From contig NZ_LNZA01000004.1 in assembly GCF_001468035.1 (NCBI RefSeq), positions 16,097-48,165 of the forward strand: DNA of 32,069 nt, in the 5' to 3' direction. This DNA is from Legionella tucsonensis. GTDB taxonomy: Bacteria; Pseudomonadota; Gammaproteobacteria; Legionellales; Legionellaceae. Position numbers and translations under genes: made by a program. Position 1 is the first letter of the stretch, and every line of letters begins with the position of its first letter. Positions 8,621 to 16,247 of this stretch are shown in pieces. The notes beneath the pieces are model-generated. The model did no database searches. It was not told the DNA's origin and worked only from the letters and a program-made list of their open reading frames with translations.

Positions 8621-9763
8621 ATGAGAAATCTTCGCTTCAAAAAATCTTCAGTTGGAACAATTGGAGTTGAATTAGAGCTTCAACTTATTGATCCCAAATC
8701 CTTTTCATTAATCTCCAAAGCCAAAGATCTGATTAGAAATATTAAAACCGGGTCACACCAGGTAAGAATAAAACCTGAGATAACGCAAAGTATGATTGAA
8801 ATTAATACATCAATTCATCTGTCACCACAAACCATGCTACAGGAATTATTTGAATTGAAAACCTATTTGTTAGAGCAAGCATCTAGTCTTGGGATTGCTA
8901 TTTGTGGTGGAGGGAGTCATCCTTTTCAAAGCTGGGCCATGCAGAAAATATTCCCGACATTAAGATATAAAAATATTTCAAGGAGATATCGATTTTTATC
9001 CCAAATGGCTACCGAATTTGGTCAGCACATCCATATAGGCTGCGGAAACCCAGAGAACGCACTTTATCTTACTCACGCGCTCTCGCGATATGTCCCTCAA
9101 TTCATTGCACTATCAGCCTCTTCACCTTTTTATCAGAGTGTTAATACCAACTTTTGTTCATCCCGCTCTATAATGTTTAATGCCTTTCCACTAAGCGGTG
9201 TTATACCTTATTTAATTAATTGGAAAGAATTCTCTGATTATTTTTATAAAATGCGGGACCTGAATGTTATCACATCCATGAAAGATTTTTATTGGGATAT
9301 CAGGCCCAAGCCCGAATTTGGCACGGTTGAAATTAGGGTTTTTGATGCACCCTTAACTATCAAAAAAGCCATTTTAATTACCGCCTACATTCAGCCCCTA
9401 GCCATTTATTTATTGGAAGAGCGGCCTACACAAGTAGGCAATGATTTATATTACCTCTACAACCAAAACCGATTTGAAGCGTCCCGCTATGGGTTCGAAG
9501 GTACTTTTATTAATCCATATACAATGAAGCATGGTTTAATTATTGACGATATATTTGATACGGCTGAGAAAATAAAAAAATATACGAGTCAATTAGGTAA
9601 TACTGACTATGTAGATCAGTTATTGAATGACGCAACAGATAAAATTAATGATTCCTTTGTGTTATTAAACATATTGAAAAAAGTTGGTTCCTTACCTAAA
9701 GTTGTTGAAGAGCAATGCAGAATATGGTCCGAAGAGATGAAACAGCAAGAATATCATTACTAA
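8621..9763 (+). CDS. GCS2/YbdK-type carboxylate-amine (glutamate-cysteine) ligase
   Basis: The 380-residue protein belongs to glutamate-cysteine ligase family 2, ATP-dependent enzymes that join the gamma-carboxylate of glutamate to an amine. Family marks are GVELELQLID (Glu17/Glu19, metal and substrate contacts), the IKPEITQSMIEINT element, GSHPF, GQHIHIGC and RPKPEFGTVEIRVFD. The start is supported by AGGAG 5 nt upstream. YbdK of E. coli is about 372 residues and has only weak gamma-glutamylcysteine synthetase activity, so the true amine substrate is open. It heads an operon: the cNMP-fold protein starts 10 nt after its stop, and an amidotransferase follows. The pairing of a GCS2 ligase with a class II amidotransferase resembles EgtA/EgtC of ergothioneine synthesis. 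A TATAAT at 8581-8586 may be the -10, but no good -35 is seen. Confidence 0.87.
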   Translation: MRNLRFKKSSVGTIGVELELQLIDPKSFSLISKAKDLIRNIKTGSHQVRIKPEITQSMIEINTSIHLSPQTMLQELFELKTYLLEQASSLGIAICGGGSHPFQSWAMQKIFPTLRYKNISRRYRFLSQMATEFGQHIHIGCGNPENALYLTHALSRYVPQFIALSASSPFYQSVNTNFCSSRSIMFNAFPLSGVIPYLINWKEFSDYFYKMRDLNVITSMKDFYWDIRPKPEFGTVEIRVFDAPLTIKKAILITAYIQPLAIYLLEERPTQVGNDLYYLYNQNRFEASRYGFEGTFINPYTMKHGLIIDDIFDTAEKIKKYTSQLGNTDYVDQLLNDATDKINDSFVLLNILKKVGSLPKVVEEQCRIWSEEMKQQEYHY

Positions 9764-9773
9764 GGATATATCA

Positions 9774-10793
9774 ATGGATAACATGGTTATTGCATCGGAT
9801 GAAAACGAGTTAAAGCTTCTGACACAAAGTATAGGAGACTTCCTGAGCCCACTTGAGCTGGAGCTTCTGATTAAATACGTTAAAATCTTTTCATTCGCCT
9901 CAGGTGAAACAATTCTGCATCAAGGAAAAAAAACAGATGGAATCTATGTCATTCTTGAAGGTACAGTTCGTGTAATCGCACAAATAATGAGCGAAGGCGT
10001 CACTAATATGGAAACGCTTCAGCCAGGTCATTTTTTTTCGGTAAATAGTTTTATTGAGAATACACCTGCTTCCACATCGTTTATAGCATCCGGCACGGTT
10101 CGCTGTTTATATATATCGAGTAGTTACTTTGAATTACTTGCTGATGATTTTCCGGAAACACGATATAAGTTATTACAAGTTGTTGGACAACAGATTTGTA
10201 ACCGTTTAAAAACCATACATGACATCATTACTTCTTTTATTTCTAATTCGGATATGACGAGTTTGTCATTTTTTGAAAGAATTATTTATTCATTAAATCA
10301 ACCCAAGAAAACTATTTTTGAAGAAAGTAATATCGATAAGAGCGAGATAGAAAATCTACTTTTATTTAAATCATTTACTCAAGATGAAATTGATACCTTG
10401 CTCCAAAATTTCGTTATTTTGAATGCCCCAAAGAATTGTAAACTGGTCAATGAAGGAGATAACACTGCCTCATGCTATCTGGTTATTTATGGTGCTATTC
10501 AATCATGCATCATACAAGACAGCAAACTCGCTAAACTGTCGGTGATTGGTCCTGGAACATTAATTGCCAGCATTGGTTGCATTGAAAATAAGGTACCGTT
10601 TAATTTTACATACGTTACCTGCGAACACACCATTTTATGCAAGCTGTCTGAATCCGCCATAAAAAAAATTAAAGAAAACAATCTTCAACTTTGGTATAAA
10701 CTGTTTTATTTAATTTTTGGCTCGCTGGTAGCACTGAAAAAATCCATTGATAAATTGGATATAAGACTCCATATAGAGAACTATAACAGGTAA
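9774..10793 (+). CDS. Protein with two cyclic-nucleotide-binding (CRP-like) domains
   Basis: This 339-residue protein is built from two cNMP-binding beta-barrels. The first (about residues 20-135) shows the classic pattern: FASGETILHQGKKTDGIYVI, LEGTVRV, then LQPGHFFSVNSFIENTPAST. The second (about 190-310) is more diverged (LVNEGDNTASCYLVIYGAIQ, VIGPGTLIASIGCIENKVPF). In neither is the cyclic-nucleotide phosphate cassette (normally GE.AL...PR.A) well kept, so nucleotide binding is doubtful. No helix-turn-helix follows either barrel, so it is unlikely to be a transcription factor. It may sense a ligand and control the flanking enzymes by protein contact. It starts 10 nt after the ligase stop with AAGGA, and the next gene begins 6 nt after its own stop. 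Confidence 0.8.
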   Translation: MDNMVIASDENELKLLTQSIGDFLSPLELELLIKYVKIFSFASGETILHQGKKTDGIYVILEGTVRVIAQIMSEGVTNMETLQPGHFFSVNSFIENTPASTSFIASGTVRCLYISSSYFELLADDFPETRYKLLQVVGQQICNRLKTIHDIITSFISNSDMTSLSFFERIIYSLNQPKKTIFEESNIDKSEIENLLLFKSFTQDEIDTLLQNFVILNAPKNCKLVNEGDNTASCYLVIYGAIQSCIIQDSKLAKLSVIGPGTLIASIGCIENKVPFNFTYVTCEHTILCKLSESAIKKIKENNLQLWYKLFYLIFGSLVALKKSIDKLDIRLHIENYNR

Positions 10794-10799
10794 AATGAT

Positions 10800-11717
10800 A
10801 TGTGCAGAATATTAACCTACCTTGGTAAACCGATCGTAGTTGAAGAGCTGCTCTATAAGCCAGATAATTCATTTATCAAACAAAGTTATAATCCAAAATA
10901 CATGTCTTATTTACTTAATCTGGCAGGATTTGGTATGGCAGCCTGGGACCGTACTTCATATAATTCCCAATTGCCTTATTTGTATAAAACAACGCAATTG
11001 CCTTTTTACGATGGCAATCTGTATAACCTCGCCTCGAAAATTTCGCCTTATTGTCTGTTAGCTCATTTACGAGGAGTTTCTTATCATGAACAACAAATTA
11101 TCTCGAACCAAAATGTACACCCATTTATTTTTTCAGGATCGAATGTGGTGCTTGCTCATAATGGATCGCTAAGCAATTTTGAAATAATGCGTTACGATTT
11201 ACTCGAATACATTGATCCTAAATATAAAAAATATATTCACGGAACTACGGATAGTGAATGGATTTATTCTATTTTTTTATCCCAATTACCCAATCCAATA
11301 GGAAATTATCAAACTGAAGAGATTATTAAGGCAATTATTGAAACTTTAAAAATACTGCATCGTATTCGTCAAAAAAGAAATATAAAAATCAATTCACCGG
11401 TTAATCTATTTATAACGAATGGCGAATTTATTGCTGCCACCCGATTTGTCCTGGATTATGGATGGCCAGAACCCGATGATTCATCTCCCTCCGCCCATTC
11501 CGGCTATCATTCATTATGGTATACCTATGGAGACAGCTATGGTTTATATGATAATGAATACAAAATGAAAGAAGGCACTAAAAAAAGCATTATTATCGCT
11601 TCTGAACCTTTGACTGAGGACACAACTACTTGGCTTGAGGTTCCCGAATATACTCTTGTTGTCGCAAGACAATCTGGAGACGAAATAAATATAACTTCTC
11701 AGGATATTAATTTATAA
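10800..11717 (+). CDS. Class II glutamine amidotransferase-like N-terminal nucleophile hydrolase
   Basis: This 305-residue Ntn hydrolase resembles YafJ/EgtC. Cys2 (MCRILTYLG) becomes the N-terminal nucleophile after Met removal. The glutamine or gamma-glutamyl site is intact: Arg91 in LAHLRGVS, Asn121-Gly122 in LAHNGSLSNF and Asp151 in GTTDSEW. There is no attached synthetase domain, so it either hydrolyses gamma-glutamyl amides (as EgtC does) or works with a separate partner. It starts 6 nt after the upstream stop codon with a weak AACAGG site, so translational coupling is likely. Together with the GCS2 ligase it could add and later remove a gamma-glutamyl group on an intermediate. The gene ends in a convergent gap holding a repeat element. 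Confidence 0.87.
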   Translation: MCRILTYLGKPIVVEELLYKPDNSFIKQSYNPKYMSYLLNLAGFGMAAWDRTSYNSQLPYLYKTTQLPFYDGNLYNLASKISPYCLLAHLRGVSYHEQQIISNQNVHPFIFSGSNVVLAHNGSLSNFEIMRYDLLEYIDPKYKKYIHGTTDSEWIYSIFLSQLPNPIGNYQTEEIIKAIIETLKILHRIRQKRNIKINSPVNLFITNGEFIAATRFVLDYGWPEPDDSSPSAHSGYHSLWYTYGDSYGLYDNEYKMKEGTKKSIIIASEPLTEDTTTWLEVPEYTLVVARQSGDEINITSQDINL

Positions 11718-11766
11718 TTTCAGACCTTAAGACAATTTTTTTGGATCAAGGAATTATTTGATAGAT

Positions 11767-11935
11767 TCTGGTTGCAAGCAACCGTCTCTTGATCACATCT
11801 CTACCTACGCCCCCACGGCTTGTCCCAGTGTTTTAGGGCTAATCTTCTAGATCCCGCGGACAAGCCGCGGGACGTCGAAATAGAGCTGGACTGGATTTTC
11901 AACGAGTGTAGAAGATTCAGTTGCAAGCAACCAGG
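11767..11935. repeat. Dispersed non-coding repeat, copy A (short inverted termini)
   Basis: The element is bounded by TCTGGTTGC on the left and GCAACCAGG on the right, a near-perfect terminal inverted repeat, and each end forms a GGTTGC-AA-GCAACC mini-hairpin. Inside it shares TCTCTTGATCACATCTCT near the left and AATAGAGCTGGA plus GTGTAGAAGATTC near the right with copy B at 16106-16247. It is non-coding and lies between two convergent genes. Confidence 0.75.
11852..11872. terminator. Strong GC-rich hairpin inside repeat copy A
   Basis: TCCCGCGG and CCGCGGGA form a perfect 8-bp stem around a 5-nt ACAAG loop. It is by far the most GC-rich stem in the area and lies 134 nt after the amidotransferase stop and 82 nt after the stop of the convergent gene. 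There is no U-tract on either strand, so termination function is inferred from position. Confidence 0.4.
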
Positions 11936-11953
11936 ATATACGTTTAGATCAGA

Positions 11954-12550
11954 TTAATTGATGTTCTTCGGATTTGTGTATTTATCTGAAGGAGTCTTAT
12001 CCTTGGTACTTGTTTGTTTATCCACAGATGCAGGCTGCCAAAACATATCTCGGGGTAGAGAATCAGGCGGAGTTTGGCATTCTTTTAAAGTTTTCTCTTC
12101 TGCATTAATCAACAAGTCAATTAATACATCATTTGAGCTTGTCTGTGGACGTCGCAGAGCAGCAAATCTGGAAGATACTCTTATTTTTTCATTCAGAGGT
12201 TTAATCTGGCTCAAATAATTATCCAGTTGTTTTTCAAGATTAAATGCGGTGCTTGAAGCGGATAATTTTAAATAGTTACTCAGGCACAGATCGGAATCCA
12301 ATTCAAGAAACACCTTGACATCAAATTTTGCGCGTAATTTTTCATCCAAAAAAATATCTGATCCAAAAACTATGATATCACCCTGCGCACTCTCGATAGC
12401 AGCTAATAATGAATCGATAGAATTATAAGCAGAACCATCAATTAACGTAGTGCGCTTTTTATTTAATAAAGAATAACATTGCTCACTAAACGCCTTATAA
12501 TCACTACCTATAGGTCCACAAACAGCCAATATTGCCATTGCAATCACCAT
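11954..12550 (-). CDS. Uridine-kinase-like protein with degenerate P-loop
   Basis: This 198-residue protein has an N-terminal half laid out like a nucleoside kinase of the uridine kinase/phosphoribulokinase type. A strand and loop (AILAVCGPIGSDYKAF) stand where a P-loop belongs, and the segment GDIIVFGSDIFLDEKLRAKF followed by DVKVFLELDSDLCLSNYL matches the kinase 'hdpxLrelfDlkifvdtd.d.rl.R' region. The loop lacks the GK(S/T) triad (Asp-Tyr-Lys instead), so ATP binding of the usual kind is unlikely. The last 45 residues (from about 150) are Pro/Thr/Ser/Lys-rich and probably disordered. The start is uncertain: ATG 12550 or ATG 12538, the latter with GGTG about 8 nt upstream. It is probably a pseudo-enzyme or an effector derived from a kinase. 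Confidence 0.7.
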   Translation of the reverse strand: MVIAMAILAVCGPIGSDYKAFSEQCYSLLNKKRTTLIDGSAYNSIDSLLAAIESAQGDIIVFGSDIFLDEKLRAKFDVKVFLELDSDLCLSNYLKLSASSTAFNLEKQLDNYLSQIKPLNEKIRVSSRFAALRRPQTSSNDVLIDLLINAEEKTLKECQTPPDSLPRDMFWQPASVDKQTSTKDKTPSDKYTNPKNIN

Positions 12551-12686
12551 GATGAGTAAAAAAACGGCAATTATACTGATTTGTTAACCAATTTGAAACT
12601 GCTGAATCAAATCATAACCATTGGGTGGATTATTTGGCCTATATAAGAGACTGAATATGTATACGAAGTATGTATAACCTGAAAAT

Positions 12687-12716
12687 TTGAATCTTATTGG
12701 CCAACAGTCATATAAT
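12687..12716 (+). promoter_or_regulatory. Sigma-70-type promoter of the short-chain dehydrogenase
   Basis: TTGAAT (12687-12692), an 18-bp spacer and a perfect TATAAT (12711-12716) predict a start near 12723, leaving a leader of about 25 nt. Two direct copies of TATGTATA (12656-12663 and 12669-12676), 13 bp apart, lie just upstream and could bind an activator. Confidence 0.5.
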
Positions 12717-12747
12717 AAAAAGAATACTATTCAGCCACTTTTAAAAA

Positions 12748-13548
12748 ATGATTACTCTCATCACTGGTGCCTCGAAAGGAATTGGCAAAGCATTAGCGTT
12801 TGAATTTGCACGTCATGGCCATGATTTAATTTTAACCGCGCGAAATCAGAGTTTATTGGAAGAACTCGCTTTGCAAATCAAAGAAAAGTATTCAGTCGAA
12901 GTAAATGTCATTGCATTGGATCTCAGCGAATCCTGCTCAGCTGTTAATTTAGTCAATCAAATCGAGGCCCTTAATATAGAAATTGATTGTTTAGTGAATA
13001 ATGCCGGCATAGGTTATCTGGGTGACTTCGTCTCTATGGATGCAGAATATTTAAATACGTTGATGCAGCTCAACATGGCGACATTGACTACACTCACTTA
13101 TTATTTTGTCAAAAAATTTGTTCACAAAGGCCAAGGTAAGATACTCCAAGTTGCTTCTACCGCAAGCTTTCAACCAGGTCCTTTTATGGCGGTATATTAC
13201 GCCTCCAAAAGTTATGTAGCCTCTTTTTCGCAAGCCCTGGCTTATGAATTAAAAGGGACTGGAGTTACTCTCTCAATTCTCTGTCCAGGCCCTACTCAAT
13301 CAGATTTTTTTAAAGAAGCTGGAATGGAAAATAGCTTGTTAGCTAGAGGTTTTATTGGGATAAAATCTACTGAGCAAATCGCCACAGCCGCCTATCGCGG
13401 CTTTAAGAAAAACAAACTATTTATTATTCCCGGCATCATAAATAAAATACTCGCTTACTCCGCTAAATTTACTCCTGATGCATTAAGTATCAAAATTACC
13501 GCCCTCCTTCATAGACGAGATCAAGAAAAAACTGATAGCCCAAGTTAA
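12748..13548 (+). CDS. Short-chain dehydrogenase/reductase (SDR)
   Basis: This 266-residue classical SDR is an NAD(P)-dependent oxidoreductase. The cofactor motif is TGASKGIG (residues 6-13). Arg at the end of the second strand (LTARN) suggests NADP(H). NNAG lies near residue 90. The catalytic set is Ser137, Tyr151 and Lys155 (YASKS). The PG motif (CPGPTQSDF) follows. The C-terminus is extended by a hydrophobic segment (FIIPGIINKILAYSAKFTPD) that may form a membrane-facing helix, as in DltE- and HSD-like members. There is almost no ribosome site before ATG 12748 (the leader is AT-rich), so expression may be low or the leader very short. The substrate is unknown. It is convergent with the patatin gene, with a palindromic repeat in between. 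Confidence 0.87.
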   Translation: MITLITGASKGIGKALAFEFARHGHDLILTARNQSLLEELALQIKEKYSVEVNVIALDLSESCSAVNLVNQIEALNIEIDCLVNNAGIGYLGDFVSMDAEYLNTLMQLNMATLTTLTYYFVKKFVHKGQGKILQVASTASFQPGPFMAVYYASKSYVASFSQALAYELKGTGVTLSILCPGPTQSDFFKEAGMENSLLARGFIGIKSTEQIATAAYRGFKKNKLFIIPGIINKILAYSAKFTPDALSIKITALLHRRDQEKTDSPS

Positions 13549-13597
13549 TGAGAGTTGTAGTCCAGTAGCTTACATGCCCATTCATCAAGCTTTTAAT

Positions 13598-13741
13598 AGA
13601 GCTTTTGCATAACCTGCATCTTTTACTTTATTGCTGCGTTACAAAGGGTTCTCCGGTGCTCATTTACTCCATGTAAACTCCGCTCCTCGAACCCTTTGTG
13701 CCTTGTACTAAAGCAAAATCTACAGGTTATGCAAGAGCTCT
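13598..13741. repeat. 144-bp nested palindromic repeat element
   Basis: The ends AGAGCTTTTGCATAACCTGCA (left) and its complement-like right end (13721-13741) match at 19 of 21 positions. Inner arms ACAAAGGGTTC (13641-13651) and GAACCCTTTGT (13689-13699) match perfectly, and the centre holds TTTAC-TCCAT-GTAAA (13663-13677). The whole unit can fold into one long interrupted hairpin. It fills a convergent gap, and its last bases form part of the stop codon of the patatin gene. From memory, similar palindromes are scattered through Legionella genomes. Confidence 0.8.
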
Positions 13742-14954
13742 AATGTTGTTCAAAATAATCAGGGGGAACGCCGTAAATGGAGCAAAGCATAGGCTTATCT
13801 AATTTTTTTTCCCATACAGGATTTTTAAGAACCTCCATCGCATTTTCATAACCTGTTTTCATACGATAATTAACTGCTGAGCGAACGAAGTTATAGTCTT
13901 TGAACGAATGGGAAAAGGGAGTGCCCCGATAAATAATATGCACCACACTGAAATACTTGTTATGCCCCAATGCAAGTATTTTCTGAACGTCAGGATCTTT
14001 CTTTGCTTCCGGACTTAATTTTTCACCTAAAAACTGTATGGCTGCTTGCAAGTTTTGGCGGCTGGTATAAACATTAGTGAGTCGACGTGAATGGCTGGCA
14101 TAACGTATGTCTTTTTGCCTCTCTTCAAGTTCATCCATGGTTTGCGGCAGCCGTCCTTGCAGACTGAAACAATCTACCACAAAACATAAAGTATCCAATT
14201 CGGGTAAAGCATCGAGCACTGTCACAAGGGGCGTATTCGCATAGATCCCGCCATCCCAATAATAATCATCACCAATTTTAATTGCCGGAAATCCTGGAGG
14301 AAGCGCGCCGCTTGCCATAACATGCTCTGGTGTAATGGTAATTTTTTGATTATTAAAAAACTCCATTTCTCCGGATGCTACATTAACTGAACCCAAACAT
14401 AGGGTGACTTTTTTATCATTAATGCGATCAAAATCGATTAAACGTTCCAAAGTTGTTTTGAGAAATGATGTATCATAATAACTAAGTTTATCAGGTGTAT
14501 CATAAGTTAACGGAGTCGGTGGAAAGGGACGAGGTTTAAAAAAACCATCCAGACCATTGAATACTGTATGCATGGCTCCCACGCGGTTATGTAAATGATG
14601 TAACAAATTGGGAACTTCAGCATCATAAAATACATCAGTCCATATTTGGGGTACAATCGTATTCCAAAATAAGGTTAATTTTTCGATTTGCTTGTTTCTT
14701 GGATTTCCTGCAATAATCGCGCTGTTAATAGCTCCGATAGATACCCCCGCCAGAAAATTAGGATGGTAGCCTTTTTCATGAATGGCGCAAAATGCACCGA
14801 CCTGATAAGCCCCTAATGCGCCGCCTCCTTGAAAAACACAGGCAATCCGGTCATACGTTTGTTTGGTATTGCTTAAAGAGGCTTCCGGTTTATTTATGCG
14901 GCATAAAGGGCTTTTGTGATGTTTTGATGTTTTTTCTTTAATTTGTCTACCCAT
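13740..14954 (-). CDS. Patatin-like phospholipase with DUF3734-type C-terminus
   Basis: This 404-residue serine hydrolase starts at ATG 14954 with AAGGAG 8 nt upstream; the GTG at 14963 overlaps that site. Patatins cleave acyl chains from phospholipids using a Ser-Asp dyad. Visible are the oxyanion loop FQGGGALGAYQVG (about 41-53), the nucleophile Ser72 in GVSIG and Asp234 in DGG. The C-terminal 150 residues (from about the RLPQT segment, with RYASHSRR and HIIYRGTP) look like the DUF3734 extension found in patatins tied to polyhydroxybutyrate metabolism. The Legionella PatD protein, encoded with the 3-hydroxybutyrate dehydrogenase BdhA, is a possible relative, but here no bdhA is adjacent and the nearby SDR is convergent. 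No signal peptide is present. The last base of its TAG stop comes from a palindromic repeat. Confidence 0.88.
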   Translation of the reverse strand: MGRQIKEKTSKHHKSPLCRINKPEASLSNTKQTYDRIACVFQGGGALGAYQVGAFCAIHEKGYHPNFLAGVSIGAINSAIIAGNPRNKQIEKLTLFWNTIVPQIWTDVFYDAEVPNLLHHLHNRVGAMHTVFNGLDGFFKPRPFPPTPLTYDTPDKLSYYDTSFLKTTLERLIDFDRINDKKVTLCLGSVNVASGEMEFFNNQKITITPEHVMASGALPPGFPAIKIGDDYYWDGGIYANTPLVTVLDALPELDTLCFVVDCFSLQGRLPQTMDELEERQKDIRYASHSRRLTNVYTSRQNLQAAIQFLGEKLSPEAKKDPDVQKILALGHNKYFSVVHIIYRGTPFSHSFKDYNFVRSAVNYRMKTGYENAMEVLKNPVWEKKLDKPMLCSIYGVPPDYFEQH

Positions 14955-15080
14955 GTTTATCACTCCTTACCGTCCTTGTTCTTTAAATTATAATCGATAG
15001 CTACAGAATTTTTACAGGAAAAACGAATCAAAAACAAAATCCGGATAACTCAAGAAAAACTCTAATGCAAAAGGAGAACG

Positions 15081-15131
15081 ATGCATGGTTTGCACTTATT
15101 ATCCATAGAATCTGTTCTGCAAACCAGATAA
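15081..15131 (+). CDS. Possible 16-residue leader peptide overlapping an inverted repeat
   Basis: The ATG at 15081 follows a textbook AAGGAG (15071-15076) by 4 nt and opens MHGLHLLSIESVLQTR then TAA. The coding bases overlap a perfect 9-bp inverted repeat, TGGTTTGCA (15086-15094) and TGCAAACCA (15118-15126). It lies about 100 nt before the secreted-protein gene. It could be a regulatory leader or chance; no codon or homology support can be given. Confidence 0.25.
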   Translation: MHGLHLLSIESVLQTR

Positions 15132-15228
15132 GATATGCTGTGCGTCATATCAGATTAGTGTAATTGCCAACAATTTTCTAATCAAATAATCATAATGGAA
15201 TTCAGGTTAATTAAAAAAGGAGTTTGTT

Positions 15229-16095
15229 ATGAAAGTAAACTACTTATTGGGAGCATTGTTTTTATCACCCCTTCTTGTTTTTGCTCATTCTGAAAGCGGT
15301 TCAGAAGGTCTCATTTTTTCCCCCTTGCCTAAGAATAAAAATACAGTAAGCAGGCATTATAGTAATGAACACGAACTACCTGACCTGAAGCAAATGGTCC
15401 AAAGAACCATTGATTTTCCTACACAAATCGTTCGTGTCCGCGGTAACATTGAGGGATTTAAACTCAGTTGCGAGGAAGTGGAAGATGAAATCGACCGCAT
15501 ATTTTCAAAAAAAATCTCTCCCAATCTGTTTACTTACAATACTTATGTCAACTGTGGCTATGATCAGGATAGCCCAGAACAATACGCGGTAAATTTTTCG
15601 ATTCAGAGTTATTTTGATCCACTAACGGATAAAGCCGTTGATTATTTAAAGGCCTATCTGCAAGAATACAATGGCTACAATTTATTCAATGCCACAACAT
15701 TACACATTGAAAATGCCAGAGGGCTTATTATATCGATGAACCTTAATGCAGGTTTAAAAAACAACCCCGATAGACCTCCATTAACACTTTATCGCCAAGA
15801 TCGAAACAATTTTTATTTTAAAAGTAATTTCGACATGAGAAAGGAATTAATCGCTGATATTTATCAACGATTTTATTCTAACGATCCCGAGATGATTCTA
15901 CCCTTTTTAGACAAATGGATCTCCTCCTATGCAAGAGCAGTTTATTACTCTATTTTAAAGGCATCCAATTATCTTGAGTTGCAACCTGAAAGAATATTTG
16001 TAATGGAAAATGAAGGAGATATCTTCGTATCCGATTTAAGATACTATTTCGCCAATCTTTGTATGAAGAGAAATCCCAATAAACATTGCTTGTAA
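15229..16095 (+). CDS. Secreted protein of unknown function
   Basis: The 288-residue protein starts at ATG 15229 behind AAAGGAG, 7 nt upstream. It has a classic Sec signal peptide: MKVN, a hydrophobic core (LLGALFLSPLLVF), and a likely cut after the Ala before HSESGSEG (about residue 19). The mature part has two likely disulphides' worth of cysteines (LSCEEV, VNCGYD, NLCMKRNPNKHCL). A mixed alpha/beta pattern follows, with aromatic-rich strands and a C-terminal helix pair. No catalytic motif or known family is recognised. Periplasmic or type II-secreted location is inferred. It is a single gene, convergent with the large effector candidate, with repeat copy B in between. Confidence 0.8.
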   Translation: MKVNYLLGALFLSPLLVFAHSESGSEGLIFSPLPKNKNTVSRHYSNEHELPDLKQMVQRTIDFPTQIVRVRGNIEGFKLSCEEVEDEIDRIFSKKISPNLFTYNTYVNCGYDQDSPEQYAVNFSIQSYFDPLTDKAVDYLKAYLQEYNGYNLFNATTLHIENARGLIISMNLNAGLKNNPDRPPLTLYRQDRNNFYFKSNFDMRKELIADIYQRFYSNDPEMILPFLDKWISSYARAVYYSILKASNYLELQPERIFVMENEGDIFVSDLRYYFANLCMKRNPNKHCL

Positions 16096-16105
16096 ATCAT
16101 TAAAT

Positions 16106-16247
16106 CCTGGGTTGCTTGCAACTATCTCTTGATCACATCTCTGCCTGCGCCCTAGCTCCACGACTTTGTTCGCGGGGCAGGACGTCGGGAATAGAGCTGG
16201 ATTGGTTTTTCAGCGATGTGTAGAAGATTCTGTTACGTGCAACCAGG
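16106..16247. repeat. Dispersed non-coding repeat, copy B
   Basis: This is the second copy of the element at 11767-11935. The termini are CCTGGGTTGC (left) and GCAACCAGG (right). It keeps TCTCTTGATCACATCTCT near the left end, and GACGTCG, AATAGAGCTGGA and GTGTAGAAGATTC near the right. The strong GC hairpin of copy A is not preserved, and the copy is about 27 bp shorter. Its right end directly abuts the TAG stop of the leftward 1042-residue gene, and it lies 10 nt after the convergent stop. Confidence 0.75.

Noticed and set aside
12748-14954. SDR plus patatin read as a bdhA-patD operon
   Set aside because: The two genes are convergent and separated by a palindromic repeat, and the SDR does not have the look of 3-hydroxybutyrate dehydrogenase, so no operon can be claimed.
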